A DNA stretch of 64,000 bases from Nitrobacteraceae bacterium AZCC 1564 (GCA_036924835.1 JBAGRR010000001.1:1302001-1366000); one strand, 5' to 3'. Shown: positions 1-10,996, numbered from the stretch's first letter. Notes: a model not told the origin generated them from the letters alone. Program-made: numbers and translations.

Positions 1-1
1 G

Positions 2-250
2 ACCTCCACCAACTCCATCGCCTCGATCTTCGCCTGGACCCGTGGCCTTGGCCATCGCGCCAAACTCGACAACAATGCCGAGCTGGCGAAGTTCGCCGAC
101 ACGCTCGAGAAGGTCTGCGTCGAAACCGTCGAAGCCGGCTACATGACCAAGGACCTCGCCTTGCTGGTCGGCGCCGATCAGCGCTGGCTCTCCACCACCG
201 GCTTCCTCGACAAGGTTGCGGAGAACCTCACCAAGGCGATGGCGGCGTAA
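2..250 (+). CDS. icd: NADP-dependent isocitrate dehydrogenase, C-terminal part
   Basis: The window opens inside this gene; only the last 82 codons are present, ending in TAA. The visible segment ([16 protein letters not shown], then the tail with YMTKDLALL) matches the C-terminal end of dimeric NADP isocitrate dehydrogenases of the eukaryote-like type found in alphaproteobacteria. The enzyme oxidises isocitrate to 2-oxoglutarate in the cytoplasmic TCA cycle. A strong intrinsic terminator follows at once, so the gene ends its transcription unit here. Start and catalytic residues lie outside the window. Confidence 0.93.
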   Translation, partial: TSTNSIASIFAWTRGLGHRAKLDNNAELAKFADTLEKVCVETVEAGYMTKDLALLVGADQRWLSTTGFLDKVAENLTKAMAA

Positions 251-272
251 GCCTCCTCGAAAACGGAAAACG

Positions 273-302
273 AAAAGGCGCGGAGCAATCCGCGCCTTTT
301 TT
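273..302 (+). terminator. Rho-independent terminator of icd
   Basis: A 10-bp perfect stem (AAAGGCGCGG / CCGCGCCTTT) with a 6-nt loop is followed by a T-run, 24 bases after the icd stop. It also lies just beyond the 3' end of the convergent antiporter gene and may serve both. Confidence 0.9.
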
Positions 303-306
303 CATA

Positions 307-1980
307 TTAGGAGTGTACCGCGCCGATCTGGGCGATCATCGCTTTGGCGATTTCCTGCTCGCCCATGATCACCGAGTTCGCGCCATGATGCTTCAGGTGC
401 GCGATTTCCTCCTCGGAATGAGCCCGCGCAATGATCGGCAGGCTGGCGCTCAGGGCGCGTGCCTTGGCCACGATCTGGCCGCCTTCGAACGCATCCGGGA
501 TCGCCACAAGCAGTCCTCGCGCCGCGCCGACATTCGCGGCTTGCAGCATATCGGGCGCCGCGGCATTGCCTGTGATGACTTCCACGCCTTCCTGCCGCAG
601 CCGTTCAACCGCGCCCGGCGTATCCTCGATCACGAGCAGCGGTGTGTTGGCTTGCCTCAATGCCTTGCTGACGACGCTGCCGACACGACCATGCCCAACC
701 AGCACCACATGATTGGACAGCCGTGACACCGGCAGCGGGGCGCGGGGAACAGCTGGCTCCTTCTTGCCCGACGACTTCGATTTCTCATCAGCGTCCGCCA
801 GCACACGATCAAGCATCGCGAAGAACAGCGGATTCAGCATGATCGAGATGATGGCGCCCGCAAGCACCAGATCGCGCCCGCGATCCGGCAGCAATTCAAG
901 GCTGACGCCAAGCCCCGCGAGAATGAAGGAGAACTCGCCGATCTGGGCGAGGCTCGCCGAAATGGTCAGCGCGGTCGATCTGGGATAGCCGAATAAGCGC
1001 ACGATCACAAAGGCGGCAACGGATTTGCCGAGAATGATGATCAGCACCGTCGCTAGCAGCGGCAACGGGTCATTCAGAATGATCGCTGGATCCACCAGCA
1101 TGCCGACCGATACGAAGAACAACACCGCAAATGCGTCGCGCAGCGGCAAGGTTTCGTTGGCCGCGCGCTGGCTGAGCTCGGAGCCGCTCAAGATCATGCC
1201 GGCAAAAAAGGCGCCCAGCGCAAACGAGACGTCGAACAGAACGGCCGCGCCGAACGCCACACCGAGCGAGATCGCGAATACGGCGAGACGAAACAACTCG
1301 CGCGATCCCGTATGCGCGACATAGTGCAGAATCCACGGGATCACGCGGCGCCCAACCACCAGCATGAAGATCACGAAAGCCGCGACCTTGCCGAGCATCA
1401 GAACAATGGGCAGCGCCAGTGTCATGAGGCTCGCGCCATCAGTTGCCTCACCTTTCAGCAAACCCGCCAATGCCGGCAGAAGCACCAGCGTCAGCACCAT
1501 GGCAAGGTCTTCGACGATCAGCCAACCGACCGCGATACGCCCGCGCTCGGTGTCGATCAGGCGCCGTTCCTGCAACGCACGCAACAACACGACCGTGCTC
1601 GCGACAGACAATGCGAGCCCGAATACGAGACCGCCACCGAGTGGCCAGCCCAACAGCCAAGCGAGCGCAATGCCGAGCAGCGTCGCCACTGCAATTTGGA
1701 CTGTTGCCCCGGGGATCGCGATAGCGCGGACCGACAGCAAATCCTTCAGGGAGAAATGCAGCCCGACGCCGAACATCAGCAGGATGATTCCAATTTCGGC
1801 GAGTTGATTGGCGATGTTTTGGTCGGCGACGTAACCGGGCGTAAACGGCCCCATCAGCACGCCGGCAATGAGGTAGCCCACCAGGGGCGACACGCGAAAA
1901 CGCTGAACCACGGCGCCGAGCACAAAAGCCAGCACGAGGCCAACAACAATCGTGGAGATCAAAGGAGTGTTGTGATTCAT
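307..1980 (-). CDS. YbaL/KefB-type monovalent cation:proton antiporter with RCK domain
   Basis: This 557-residue inner-membrane protein has about 12 hydrophobic helices of the Na+/H+ exchanger (CPA2) fold over roughly residues 5-390, then a charged linker and a TrkA-N/RCK Rossmann domain beginning with HVVLVGHGRVGS near residue 425. It ends soon after the nucleotide-binding domain, like YbaL. Family members exchange K+ or Na+ for protons and are gated by ligands on the RCK domain. The start at MNHNTPLIS was chosen because it aligns with the usual YbaL N-terminus (MHHATPLIT-like); an in-frame extension of 24 residues upstream looks non-native. It converges on icd; a BC repeat lies upstream. 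The exact ion is not predictable. Confidence 0.88.
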   Translation of the reverse strand: MNHNTPLISTIVVGLVLAFVLGAVVQRFRVSPLVGYLIAGVLMGPFTPGYVADQNIANQLAEIGIILLMFGVGLHFSLKDLLSVRAIAIPGATVQIAVATLLGIALAWLLGWPLGGGLVFGLALSVASTVVLLRALQERRLIDTERGRIAVGWLIVEDLAMVLTLVLLPALAGLLKGEATDGASLMTLALPIVLMLGKVAAFVIFMLVVGRRVIPWILHYVAHTGSRELFRLAVFAISLGVAFGAAVLFDVSFALGAFFAGMILSGSELSQRAANETLPLRDAFAVLFFVSVGMLVDPAIILNDPLPLLATVLIIILGKSVAAFVIVRLFGYPRSTALTISASLAQIGEFSFILAGLGVSLELLPDRGRDLVLAGAIISIMLNPLFFAMLDRVLADADEKSKSSGKKEPAVPRAPLPVSRLSNHVVLVGHGRVGSVVSKALRQANTPLLVIEDTPGAVERLRQEGVEVITGNAAAPDMLQAANVGAARGLLVAIPDAFEGGQIVAKARALSASLPIIARAHSEEEIAHLKHHGANSVIMGEQEIAKAMIAQIGAVHS

Positions 1981-2117
1981 ACTGTATTTTGCGGTGTGGA
2001 TGAACGAGATACCAGCGCGTTTGCGGGTGACCCATCGCCGCAGCGCACACATGCCCTCAATTTAGGCTTGTTTTGGCTTGCCTCGGTTTAGCCGCACTGG
2101 ATTGCGCACTGATGTCT

Positions 2118-2286
2118 CTAGTGGCCCGATTCTAACGTTCGCATCCCGTCTCGGCGGACACTCTCGCGAACATTAGAATCGAAGGACCACTAGCAAATAT
2201 AAGATTCTAGTGAAGCTTTGGGATTTGACGTTCGCATCACGAATTCGCTGCAAGCCGGGTAGCGAACGTTAAATCCGCGCCACTAG
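2118..2286 (+). repeat. Composite palindromic element, family BC (intact)
   Basis: Two hairpins are each bounded by CTAG: B at 2118-2193 (arms with GATTCTAACGTTCGC and its imperfect complement) and C at 2207-2286 (arms with GGATTTGACGTTCGC). A 13-nt linker, caaatataagatt, separates them. The same linker, inverted, joins C and B at 40.7 kb and follows C at 22.3 kb, so the pair is one unit. The terminal CTAG runs into the AGGAGG of the next gene. Confidence 0.9.
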
Positions 2287-2298
2287 GAGGAACATCAC

Positions 2299-3273
2299 AT
2301 GCGGCGACTCGGTCTCGGATTTATGATCGGTGCCTTGATCGCGGTTGCGATCTGGCTGAACAACACGTCGCAATGGACCACGCCAGCTTCGAAGCCGCTC
2401 CTTCTGGCCCATCGCGGGTTGGCCCAAACATATGATTCCGCGGGATTGACTGCTACGACCTGCACGGCGGCACGCATTCATCCGCCTGTACACCCCTACA
2501 TCGAGAACACCATCCCCTCAATGCAGGCCGCATTCTCGGCCGGAGCGGACATCGTCGAGTTCGACATTCATCCCACCACTGACGGGCAATTCGCTGTCTT
2601 CCATGATTGGACGCTGGACTGCCGCACGGATGGGCGCGGCGTCACACGCGAACAGAGCATGGCCGATCTGAAGAAGCTGGATGTCGGCTACGGCTATACG
2701 GCCGATGGCGGCGAGACGTTTCCGTTCCGAGGCAAGGGCAACGGGCTAATGCCCACGCTTGATGAGGTTCTTGCGCGTTTTCCTGACAAGCGTTTCCTCA
2801 TTCACATCAAAAGCAACGATCCTGCCGAGGGCGAAATGCTCGAGAAATGGCTGAGCGCTTTACCGCCCAATCAGCTTGCAAAACTGATGGTCTACGGCGG
2901 CGATCGCCCGGTCGCAGTGGTCCGCGCAAGACTTCCCAACATTCAGACTATGTCCAAAGCGACGCTCAAATCATGCGTCATCCGCTATTGGCTGATCGGT
3001 TGGGCCGGGTTCGTGCCGGCAGATTGCAACCACAGTCTCATATTGATGCCGTCCGATTATGCGCCCTGGATTTGGGGCTGGCCGAGCTTGTTCGTGGAGC
3101 GCATGAAACGTGTCGGCTCGGATGTTTTCATCATCGGCCCGATTGAGGGTGAACCGTTTTCACGGGGTATCGACAGCCGCGAGGATCTTCGAAACGTTCC
3201 GAAGCCGTTCTCGGCAGGAATCTGGACCAATCGCATCGACCGGATTGCGCCGCTGCTTGCGTCCGAGAAATGA
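2299..3273 (+). CDS. Glycerophosphodiester phosphodiesterase family protein
   Basis: 324 residues. An N-terminal hydrophobic segment (residues 4-21) anchors or exports the protein. A GDPD TIM-barrel follows, with the family signature: LAHRG (His38, Arg39), EN at 69-70, VEFDI with Glu87 and Asp89, and VFHD with His102. The family hydrolyses glycerophosphodiesters to glycerol 3-phosphate and an alcohol using a divalent metal; with a membrane anchor it probably acts in the periplasm. The ATG follows AGGAGG with 8-nt spacing, and the AG of that Shine-Dalgarno belongs to the terminal CTAG of the upstream BC repeat. It converges on alaS, 8 bp away. An insert around residues 48-66 separates the first two motifs. 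Confidence 0.88.
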   Translation: MRRLGLGFMIGALIAVAIWLNNTSQWTTPASKPLLLAHRGLAQTYDSAGLTATTCTAARIHPPVHPYIENTIPSMQAAFSAGADIVEFDIHPTTDGQFAVFHDWTLDCRTDGRGVTREQSMADLKKLDVGYGYTADGGETFPFRGKGNGLMPTLDEVLARFPDKRFLIHIKSNDPAEGEMLEKWLSALPPNQLAKLMVYGGDRPVAVVRARLPNIQTMSKATLKSCVIRYWLIGWAGFVPADCNHSLILMPSDYAPWIWGWPSLFVERMKRVGSDVFIIGPIEGEPFSRGIDSREDLRNVPKPFSAGIWTNRIDRIAPLLASEK

Positions 3274-3281
3274 CGTGCTGG

Positions 3282-5936
3282 TCAACCGCCCATCGCGGAT
3301 TCGATCGCCTTCAACGCGGCATCCGCCTTGGTGCCATCGGGACCGCCGGCCTGCGCCATGTCGGGACGACCGCCGCCACCCTTGCCGCCCAGCGCTTCCG
3401 ACGCCACGCGCACCAAATCGACGGCGCTGAAACGTGATGTCAGATCCGGTGTGACACCGACGACAACACCGGCCTTGCCATCTTCAGTAACGCCCACGAT
3501 GGCGACGACACCCTGCCCGACCTGCTTCTTGCCGTCGTCAGCGAGGCTCTTGAGGTCCTTCATCTCGATGCCCTGCACGGCACGGCCGAGGAACTTCACA
3601 TCACCAATGGTGCGGATGTCAGAGCCGGCGCCACCAGCGGACGCGCCACCACCCATGGCCAGCTTCTTGCGTGCATCTGACAGATCGCGCTCAAGCTTCT
3701 TCCGCTCCTCGATCAGCGCAGCGACACGCGCGGGCATATCTTCAAGCGTCGTCTTCAATTCAGCCGCGGCCGTCTTGGCCGTCTGGATGCTTGCATTTGC
3801 CGCTTGCCGCGCGATCTTGCCGGTCAGCGCCTCGATGCGACGAACGCCGGATGCGACAGCACTCTCACCCGTCACGGAGATCAGGCCGATGTCACCCGTG
3901 CGCTTGACGTGCGTTCCGCCACACAGCTCCACCGACCAGCCAAGCGTGTTGCCGGAGCCTTTGCCCATGGACACTACGCGCACTTCATCGCCGTATTTTT
4001 CGCCGAACAACGCACGCGCTCCGGAAGCACGCGCATCATCCACCGCCATCGAGCGCGTAAGGACCTCGCCGTTCTCCAGCACGATATCGTTGGCGATGTC
4101 CTCGATCCGGCGCAGCTCCTCCGCGCTGATCGGCTTGTTGTGCGCAAAATCGAAGCGCAAGCGCTCAGGAGCGACCAGAGACCCGCGCTGCGCGATGTGA
4201 TCGCCGAGCACCTGCCGCAATGCTTCATGGAGGAGGTGCGTCGCGGAGTGATTGGCGCGGATCGCGGAGCGGCGTGCGTGATCGACTTCGAGCTGCAACG
4301 CCATGCCGGGCTTCAGCGTGCCCTGCTCCACCGTGCCAAGATGCACGAACAGGTCGCCGCCCTTCTTTTGCGTATCCGTGATGCGAATGCGCACGCCCTC
4401 GCCGGTGAGCACGCCGGTGTCGCCAACCTGACCGCCGGACTCGCCATAGAACGGCGTCTGGTTCAGCACCACAGCACCGCTTTCGCCGGTCTTCAGGCTA
4501 TCGACTTCCGCACCATCCTTCACAAGAGCAGTCACGATGCCTTCCGCGATTTCCGTGTCGTAGCCGAGAAACTCGGTCGCTCCGAGCTTCTCACGCAGTG
4601 GAAACCAGACTTTCTCGGCCGCGGTATCGCCAGACCCTGCCCATGCGGCGCGTGCCTTGGCACGCTGCTGATCCATCGCATCGGTAAACGAGGCGACATC
4701 GACACTGATGCCGCGGTTACGCAACGCATCCTGCGTCAGGTCGAGCGGGAAGCCGTAGGTGTCGTAGAGGGTGAACGCCGTTTCGCCGTCGAACATGTCG
4801 CCTTTCTTCAGCGAACTGCTCTTCTCATCCAGGATCGCGAGGCCACGCTCGAGCGTCTTGCGGAAACGGGTTTCCTCAAGCTTCAACGTTTCCTCGATCA
4901 GGTTCTCGGCGCGGACGAGTTCTGGATAGGCTTGGCCCATCTCACGTACCAGCGCCCAGACGAGGCGGTGCATCAGTGGCTCGCTTGCGCCGAGCAACTG
5001 TGCGTGACGCATGGCGCGACGCATGATCCGGCGCAGCACGTAACCACGGCCTTCGTTCGAAGGCAGCACACCATCGGCGATCAGGAACGAGGATGCACGC
5101 AGGTGGTCCGCAATCACACGCAGCGAGGCCCTTTGCGGACCCTGCGGATCAGCACCCGTCAATTCCGAGATGGCGCGGATCAGCGCGACGAACAGGTCGA
5201 TGTCGTAATTGTCGTGCTTGCCTTGCAGGACGGCAGCAATGCGCTCCAGGCCCATACCGGTGTCGATCGACGGCCTCGGCAGTGGAACGCGGTTGCCCGG
5301 CGCGATCTGATCAAACTGCATGAACACGAGATTCCAGATCTCGATGAAGCGGTCGCCATCCTCATCCGGCGAGCCGGGAGGTCCGCCCGGAATCTTGTCG
5401 CCATGATCGAAGAAGATCTCCGAACACGGTCCGCAAGGACCAGTGTCGCCCATCTGCCAGAAGTTGTCCGAGGTCGCGATGCGGATGATCTTCGATTCAG
5501 GCAGGCCGATTTTTTTCCAGAAGCCAAATGCCTCATCGTCTTCAGAATAAACGGTGACCAGCAGGCGGTCCTTCGGCAAGCCGTAGTCCTTGGTGACTAA
5601 ATTCCAGGCAAGCTCGATGGCGCGCTCCTTGAAATAGTCGCCAAACGAAAAGTTGCCGAGCATCTCAAAGAAGGTGTGATGCCGGGCGGTGTAACCGACG
5701 TTATCAAGGTCGTTGTGCTTGCCGCCGGCCCGGACGCACTTTTGCGACGTTGTCGCGCGCTGATAGGGGCGATTCTCGAGACCTGTGAAGACGTTCTTGA
5801 ATTGCACCATGCCCGCATTGGTGAACATCAATGTCGGGTCATTGCGTGGAACCAGCGGCGATGATGGCACGATCTCGTGGCCATTCTTCGCAAAGTAATT
5901 CAAATACGCCGATCTGATCTCGTTAACGCCGCTCAT
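3282..5936 (-). CDS. alaS: Alanyl-tRNA synthetase
   Basis: 884 residues, normal for AlaS. The class II catalytic core is N-terminal ([31 protein letters not shown], and a Cys-containing [11 protein letters not shown] segment). The editing domain carries the zinc-site signatures [11 protein letters not shown] and [17 protein letters not shown]-Ala region with a coiled coil follows, ending in [16 protein letters not shown]. It attaches alanine to tRNA-Ala and deacylates Ser- and Gly-tRNA. The start [12 protein letters not shown] was preferred because it matches the AlaS N-terminus; 67 in-frame codons upstream have no homology. alaS next to recA is common in this family of bacteria; here gcvTHP lies between them. 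Confidence 0.97.
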   Translation of the reverse strand: MSGVNEIRSAYLNYFAKNGHEIVPSSPLVPRNDPTLMFTNAGMVQFKNVFTGLENRPYQRATTSQKCVRAGGKHNDLDNVGYTARHHTFFEMLGNFSFGDYFKERAIELAWNLVTKDYGLPKDRLLVTVYSEDDEAFGFWKKIGLPESKIIRIATSDNFWQMGDTGPCGPCSEIFFDHGDKIPGGPPGSPDEDGDRFIEIWNLVFMQFDQIAPGNRVPLPRPSIDTGMGLERIAAVLQGKHDNYDIDLFVALIRAISELTGADPQGPQRASLRVIADHLRASSFLIADGVLPSNEGRGYVLRRIMRRAMRHAQLLGASEPLMHRLVWALVREMGQAYPELVRAENLIEETLKLEETRFRKTLERGLAILDEKSSSLKKGDMFDGETAFTLYDTYGFPLDLTQDALRNRGISVDVASFTDAMDQQRAKARAAWAGSGDTAAEKVWFPLREKLGATEFLGYDTEIAEGIVTALVKDGAEVDSLKTGESGAVVLNQTPFYGESGGQVGDTGVLTGEGVRIRITDTQKKGGDLFVHLGTVEQGTLKPGMALQLEVDHARRSAIRANHSATHLLHEALRQVLGDHIAQRGSLVAPERLRFDFAHNKPISAEELRRIEDIANDIVLENGEVLTRSMAVDDARASGARALFGEKYGDEVRVVSMGKGSGNTLGWSVELCGGTHVKRTGDIGLISVTGESAVASGVRRIEALTGKIARQAANASIQTAKTAAAELKTTLEDMPARVAALIEERKKLERDLSDARKKLAMGGGASAGGAGSDIRTIGDVKFLGRAVQGIEMKDLKSLADDGKKQVGQGVVAIVGVTEDGKAGVVVGVTPDLTSRFSAVDLVRVASEALGGKGGGGRPDMAQAGGPDGTKADAALKAIESAMGG

Positions 5937-6063
5937 AATCGTCCAATCGCGCCTAAAAGTGTGCCGCCCGCGATCATGACGCGTGCAATGGCTGTCCTGC
6001 ACTGCTTTTAGACGCGGGGGTTTCGCATGTCCAGAAACTGTGCCCTGGATCAGGGGGTTGCAA

Positions 6064-6230
6064 CTAGTGTGGCGTCTCGCAATTGCCGACCTGTCTTGCA
6101 GATGGTCTCTTATCGGCAGTTGCGAGACAAAAGCCACACTAGCATTTTGATTTTGCTAGTGTCCTTTCGTCTCCGAATAACCGTGCGAGCGCGCCGCGAA
6201 TTAGTCGGTTATTCGGAGACGGGACACTAG
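6064..6230 (+). repeat. Composite palindromic element, family EF (intact)
   Basis: Hairpin E (6064-6142; arms GTCTCGCAATTGCCGA and complement) and hairpin F (6156-6230; arms GTCTCCGAATAACCG and complement) are each bounded by CTAG and joined by the linker cattttgattttg. This is the uninterrupted version of the element split by a BC unit at 40544-40874. It fills most of the gap between alaS and the glycine riboswitch. Confidence 0.9.
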
Positions 6231-6307
6231 GGCCGTTGATAGCTCAGTCAGCCGCGTTGACAGCCCCTCGAAACCGGTGTTCTTCTCCCCATGTATTCGA
6301 TACGTCG

Positions 6308-6479
6308 CGTCGGGAGAGACCGGTTTTGTGCCGGCGCCGAAGGAGCAACCGCCCCGGAAACTCTCAGGCAAAAGGACCGCGCGGCGAACTGAAATCTGGA
6401 AAGAGATGCGGCCGGACGGGTGTCCGGAGTGGCATCCGCCGACGGGATAATACTCTCAGGCGCAGCGACAGATGGGGCT
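6308..6479 (+). ncRNA. Tandem glycine riboswitch (gcvT leader)
   Basis: Two consecutive aptamers have the glycine riboswitch core. The first begins CGGGAGAGAC (6311) and contains GCCGAAGGAGCAACC and AACTCTCAGGCAAAAGGACCG; the second begins near GGAAAGAG (6398) and contains GCCGACGGGATAA and ACTCTCAGGCGCAGCGACAG. Glycine binding in this class usually switches the downstream cleavage operon on. It ends about 48 nt before the gcvT start, leaving room for an expression platform that includes the ribosome binding site. No clear terminator hairpin was seen, so control of translation is possible. Confidence 0.95.
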
Positions 6480-6526
6480 TCGACAGAGTTTCGGGAACTG
6501 GTCCCGGATCCGTCAGGAGCCTCGAT

Positions 6527-7681
6527 ATGCCAGCCGCCAATCAATCTTCAACCAGCAGCCTCAAGCGTGTTCCGCTGCACGACCTCCATGTGTCGCGCGG
6601 AGGCAAAATCGTGCCCTTCGCGGGCTACGAAATGCCGGTGCAATATGCGGCGGGCGTGCTGAAGGAACATCTCCACACCCGCACATCCGCAGGCCTGTTC
6701 GACGTCTCTCACATGGGCCAAATTGCCCTGCGGCCGAAGTCTGGCAAGGTTGAAGACGCCGCCATCGCCCTCGAGCGGCTGGTGCCGCAGGATATTCTGG
6801 GAGTTGCACCGGGCCGCCAGCGCTACGCGCAGTTCACCAATGATCAGGGCGGAATCCTTGACGACTTGATGGTGGCAAACTTTGGAGACCACCTGTTTCT
6901 GGTGGTCAACGCTGCCTGCAAGGCGGAAGACGAAGCGCACCTGCGCGCGCAGCTTTCCGATGTCTGCGACATCACGCCGTTATCGAATCGCGCATTGATT
7001 GCGCTGCAGGGACCGAAGGCGGCCGACGTGCTGGCCAAACATTCGTCCACCATCGCAGGAATGCGTTTCATGGATGCAGGGACTCATCGCGTGCTCGGCA
7101 TCGACTGTTTTGTGTCTCGCTCGGGCTACACCGGCGAGGACGGTTTCGAGATCTCGATCCCAGCCGATCAAGCCGAGCGGCTCGCAACAACACTATTGGT
7201 TGATCCCGCCGTGCTGCCGATTGGACTCGGTGCCCGCGACAGCCTGCGGCTCGAAGCTGGCCTATGCCTCTATGGTCATGACATCGACAGTGCCACGACC
7301 CCGGTCGAAGGCGCACTGGAGTGGTCTGTTCAGAAAAGCCGTCGCGCTGGCGGTGCACGTGCGGGTGGCTTTCCTGGTGCGGATGTCATCCTGAAGCAAT
7401 TCGAAACCGGTGCGGCACGACGCCGTGTCGGCCTGAAGGCGGAAGGCCGCGCACCGGTGCGCGAAAACGCACCGCTTTTCGCCAGTGAAACATCAACTGA
7501 AGCAATCGGGGTCGTCACCTCGGGTGGATTCGGCCCGAGCGTGAAGGCGCCGGTCGCGATGGGCTATGTCCCCTCCTCTTCCGCGACCGACGGCACCGTC
7601 ATCTTCGCCGAAGTGCGCGGGCAGCGTCTGCCCATGCGCGTCGCGCCCATGCCTTTCGTTCCCAATGGTTACAAACGCTGA
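6527..7681 (+). CDS. gcvT: Glycine cleavage system T protein (aminomethyltransferase)
   Basis: 384 residues. GcvT fold: PLHDLHVSRGGKIVPFAGYEMPVQY at the N-terminus, then SAGLFDVSHMGQ, a folate-binding region with NRALIALQGPKA, RSGYTGEDGFEI and LGARDSLRLEAG, and a C-terminal barrel. It takes the aminomethyl group from lipoylated GcvH and forms 5,10-methylene-THF and ammonia. The ATG at 6527 has AGGAG 7 nt upstream and follows the glycine riboswitch; in-frame codons further upstream are riboswitch sequence. First gene of gcvT-gcvH-gcvP. Confidence 0.97.
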   Translation: MPAANQSSTSSLKRVPLHDLHVSRGGKIVPFAGYEMPVQYAAGVLKEHLHTRTSAGLFDVSHMGQIALRPKSGKVEDAAIALERLVPQDILGVAPGRQRYAQFTNDQGGILDDLMVANFGDHLFLVVNAACKAEDEAHLRAQLSDVCDITPLSNRALIALQGPKAADVLAKHSSTIAGMRFMDAGTHRVLGIDCFVSRSGYTGEDGFEISIPADQAERLATTLLVDPAVLPIGLGARDSLRLEAGLCLYGHDIDSATTPVEGALEWSVQKSRRAGGARAGGFPGADVILKQFETGAARRRVGLKAEGRAPVRENAPLFASETSTEAIGVVTSGGFGPSVKAPVAMGYVPSSSATDGTVIFAEVRGQRLPMRVAPMPFVPNGYKR

Positions 7682-7690
7682 GGACTGTTC

Positions 7691-8056
7691 ATGACCACGC
7701 TTTTCACATCCGATCACGAATGGCTCCAGGTCGAGGGGGATGTCGCCACCATCGGCATCACTGACTACGCACAGACCCAGCTCGGCGACGTGGTGTTCGT
7801 CGAGCTGCCAAAGGTGGGCCGCTCGCTCAAGCAGGCGGAAGCCGCCGCGACCGTCGAGAGCGTGAAGGCAGCATCGGACGTCTACGCGCCAGTTACCGGC
7901 GAGGTGATCGAAGTGAACGACGCACTCGTCGCCGACCCCTCGCTCGTCAACTCCGACCCCGGCAAGGCCGCATGGTTTTTCAAATTGCGTCTTGCCGACA
8001 AAAGCGAACTCGACGGCCTGATGGATGAGGCCGCCTACAAGGCCCACACGGCCTGA
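7691..8056 (+). CDS. gcvH: Glycine cleavage system H protein (lipoyl carrier)
   Basis: 121 residues, standard GcvH length. The lipoyl domain carries the modification lysine in [11 protein letters not shown] (Lys59). The protein shuttles the aminomethyl intermediate between GcvP and GcvT. It begins 9 bases after the gcvT stop, is co-transcribed, and therefore falls under the same glycine riboswitch. Confidence 0.97.
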   Translation: MTTLFTSDHEWLQVEGDVATIGITDYAQTQLGDVVFVELPKVGRSLKQAEAAATVESVKAASDVYAPVTGEVIEVNDALVADPSLVNSDPGKAAWFFKLRLADKSELDGLMDEAAYKAHTA

Positions 8057-8066
8057 GGAGATTTTC

Positions 8067-10931
8067 ATGACTGCGCATCGCAAAGCCGCCGAGCCCGCTG
8101 TCGATTTTGTCCGGCGTCACATTGGCCCCTCGCCGCGCGACATCGATGCCATGTTGGAGACCGTTGGCGTCTCGAGTTTGAGTGCGCTGATGAGCGAGAC
8201 CCTGCCGTCGTCCATCCGCCAGAAAGCACCACTCGATCTCGGGACACCACTCAGCGAGACCGGCGCACTGGCGCATATGCGTGACATTGCGGCACGCAAT
8301 CAGGTGGTCACAACGCTGATCGGCCAAGGATATTCCGGCACGATCATGCCCGCTGTGATCCAGCGCAACATTCTGGAAAATCCCGCGTGGTACACGGCTT
8401 ACACGCCGTACCAGCCGGAAATCAGCCAGGGCCGCCTGGAGGCGCTGTTCAACTTCCAGACCATGATCTGTGATCTGACCGGCCTTGATGTAGCGAATGC
8501 ATCGCTGCTCGATGAAGGCACTGCCGCGGCAGAAGCGATGGCTCTGGCCGAACGCGCGTCGTCCGTGAAAACAAAAACATTCTTCGTCGATCACGAAGTC
8601 CATCCGCAGACGCTCGCGGTGCTGCGTACCCGTGCCGAGCCGCTCGGCTGGTCGCTCATTGTCGGCGATCCAGCGCAGGATCTCGATAAGGCCGATGTCT
8701 TTGGCGCGTTGTTTCAGTATCCGGGCACACATGGCGCGTTGCACGATCCGCGCGCGGCCATTGCTGCATTGAAGGCGAAGGGCGGCCTCTCTGTCATCGC
8801 CGCGGATCCGCTGGCGCTGACGCTGGTGACGTCGCCGGGCGAACTTGGAGCCGACATCGCAATCGGATCGACGCAACGCTTCGGCGTACCGATGGGATAT
8901 GGCGGACCGCACGCAGCTTACATGGCAGTGAAAGATGCCTTGAAGCGGTCGCTCCCTGGGCGCATTGTGGGATTGTCTGTGGATTCACGCGGACAGCCGG
9001 CCTACCGGCTCGCCCTGCAAACGCGTGAACAGCACATCCGCCGCGAGAAAGCGACCTCGAATATCTGCACGGCACAGGTGCTGCTCGCGGTGATCGCGTC
9101 GATGTACGCGGTCTACCATGGCCCGGAGGGACTGACGCATATCGCGCGCACCGTGCATCGGCGAACGTCGGTGCTTGCTGCCGGACTGAAGAATCTCGGC
9201 TTTGAACCGCACCACGCAGCCTATTTCGATACGGTCACAGTGACTGTCGACGGCGACCGGCATGACATCATCGCCCGGGCCGCTCATGAGAAAATCAATC
9301 TGCGGCTCAACGGGGCGACCGTCAGCATCGCGCTGGATGAAACCACAACGCCCGACATCGTCGAAGCAGTGTGGCGCGTGTTCGGCGGCAAGTTTGCCTA
9401 TGCCGACGTTGAGGGCGAGACCCGCGAGGCGCTGCCAAGCGAGCTCAAGCGCACAAGCGCGTTCCTCACCCATCCGGTCTTCCACAGCCATCGCTCCGAG
9501 ACCGAATTGCTGCGTTATATGCGTAAACTTTCGGACCGTGATCTGGCGCTCGACCGCGCTATGATCCCGCTCGGCTCCTGCACCATGAAGCTGAATGCCA
9601 CCACCGAAATGATTCCGGTGACGTGGCCGGAATTCGGCAATCTGCACCCGTTCGCCCCCAAAGAGCAGGCGGCGGGCTATCACTCTATGTTTGCCGAGCT
9701 TGAAAAATGGTTGGTGGACATCACCGGTTATGACGCTGTCTCGTTGCAGCCAAACTCAGGCGCCCAGGGCGAATATGCCGGCCTCCTCGCCATTCGCGCC
9801 TATCATTATTCCCGCGGCGAGCCGCATCGCAAGGTATGCCTCATTCCTTCATCCGCCCACGGCACCAACCCGGCATCGGCCAGCATGGTTGGCATGGATG
9901 TCGTCGTTGTCGCCTGTGACGCGCGCGGCGATGTGGACGTCGAGGATCTCCGCAAGAAGGCTGCGCAGCACGCGAGCAACCTTGCCGCGGTGATGATCAC
10001 CTACCCGTCGACGCATGGCGTGTTCGAAGAGCACATTCGCGAGATCTGCGACATCGTTCACGGTCATGGCGGACAGGTTTATCTAGACGGTGCCAACATG
10101 AACGCGCAGGTTGGATTGGCCCGGCCGGGTGATTACGGTGCGGATGTCAGCCATCTCAATCTGCACAAAACCTTCTGCATTCCACACGGCGGCGGTGGCC
10201 CGGGCATGGGCCCAATCGGCGTCAAGGCACATCTCGCCCCGTTCCTGCCGGCAGACATCACCAGCGGCGACAAGGCGGTGATCGGTCCCGTCAGTGCTGC
10301 GCCCTATGGGTCGGCATCAATCCTGGTGATCTCATACATCTACATTCTGATGATGGGTGGTGAAGGTTTGACGCGTGCGACCGAGGTCGCGATCCTGAAT
10401 GCGAACTACATTGCCAATCGGCTGGATCCGCATTTTCCGGTTCTCTATCGCAACGCCAAGGGCCGCGTGGCACACGAATGCATCATCGATCCGCGCGGGC
10501 TCAAGACTTCGAGCGGCGTGACCGTTGACGATATCGCCAAGCGCCTGATCGATTACGGATTCCATGCGCCGACCATGAGCTTCCCCGTTCCGGGAACGCT
10601 CATGATCGAGCCGACGGAATCGGAATCGAAGGCCGAGCTCGATCGCTTCTGCGACGCTATGATCGCGATCCGCCGCGAGATCGCGGATGTAGAGAATGGT
10701 CGCTGGAGCATTGAGGCATCTCCATTGCGACACGCGCCTCATACGGTGCACGACATTGCAGACGACAACTGGTCGCGGCCCTACTCCCGCGTCGAGGGCT
10801 GCTTCCCAGCCGGAACGTCGCGCAACGACAAGTACTGGAGCCCCGTCGGACGGGTGGACAATGTCTATGGCGACCGCAACTTGGTCTGCTCGTGCCCGCC
10901 AATGACAGACTATGCTCAGGCAGCGGAGTAA
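8067..10931 (+). CDS. gcvP: Glycine dehydrogenase (decarboxylating), P protein
   Basis: 954 residues, a single-chain P protein with the N-terminal half resembling GcvPA and the C-terminal half resembling GcvPB. Recognisable segments are [30 protein letters not shown], the PLP-lysine segment [18 protein letters not shown] and a glycine-rich turn after it. PLP-dependent decarboxylation of glycine transfers the methylamine to lipoyl-GcvH. The start was set at [10 protein letters not shown], preceded by GAGGAG at 6-8 nt and 10 bases after the gcvH stop; a longer in-frame start inside gcvH is unlikely. Last gene of the operon. Confidence 0.97.
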   Translation: MTAHRKAAEPAVDFVRRHIGPSPRDIDAMLETVGVSSLSALMSETLPSSIRQKAPLDLGTPLSETGALAHMRDIAARNQVVTTLIGQGYSGTIMPAVIQRNILENPAWYTAYTPYQPEISQGRLEALFNFQTMICDLTGLDVANASLLDEGTAAAEAMALAERASSVKTKTFFVDHEVHPQTLAVLRTRAEPLGWSLIVGDPAQDLDKADVFGALFQYPGTHGALHDPRAAIAALKAKGGLSVIAADPLALTLVTSPGELGADIAIGSTQRFGVPMGYGGPHAAYMAVKDALKRSLPGRIVGLSVDSRGQPAYRLALQTREQHIRREKATSNICTAQVLLAVIASMYAVYHGPEGLTHIARTVHRRTSVLAAGLKNLGFEPHHAAYFDTVTVTVDGDRHDIIARAAHEKINLRLNGATVSIALDETTTPDIVEAVWRVFGGKFAYADVEGETREALPSELKRTSAFLTHPVFHSHRSETELLRYMRKLSDRDLALDRAMIPLGSCTMKLNATTEMIPVTWPEFGNLHPFAPKEQAAGYHSMFAELEKWLVDITGYDAVSLQPNSGAQGEYAGLLAIRAYHYSRGEPHRKVCLIPSSAHGTNPASASMVGMDVVVVACDARGDVDVEDLRKKAAQHASNLAAVMITYPSTHGVFEEHIREICDIVHGHGGQVYLDGANMNAQVGLARPGDYGADVSHLNLHKTFCIPHGGGGPGMGPIGVKAHLAPFLPADITSGDKAVIGPVSAAPYGSASILVISYIYILMMGGEGLTRATEVAILNANYIANRLDPHFPVLYRNAKGRVAHECIIDPRGLKTSSGVTVDDIAKRLIDYGFHAPTMSFPVPGTLMIEPTESESKAELDRFCDAMIAIRREIADVENGRWSIEASPLRHAPHTVHDIADDNWSRPYSRVEGCFPAGTSRNDKYWSPVGRVDNVYGDRNLVCSCPPMTDYAQAAE

Positions 10932-10941
10932 CAAAACAAAA

Positions 10942-10983
10942 CGGGCGCTGAGGACGTCGGCAACTCAACGTCCGCAGCACCCG
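10942..10983 (+). terminator. Hairpin after gcvP, possible terminator
   Basis: An imperfect 16-bp stem (CGGGCGCTGAGGACGT against AACGTCCGCAGCACCCG) begins 10 bases after the gcvP stop. There is no T-run after it, so termination is inferred from position only. Confidence 0.45.
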
Positions 10984-10996
10984 CCTGCTTCCGAAG

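Noticed and set aside
2118-2286. Repeats read as Rho-independent terminators
   Set aside because: The hairpins are long, lack T-runs, occur in both orientations, and are upstream of genes as often as downstream; an element family fits better, although termination or RNA stabilisation as a side effect is possible.
3804-5600. Long open frame (598 codons) opposite alaS
   Set aside because: It is a shadow of the high-GC alaS gene: Arg/His/Ala-rich, no domain, no ribosome binding site, and lies wholly antisense to a confident gene.
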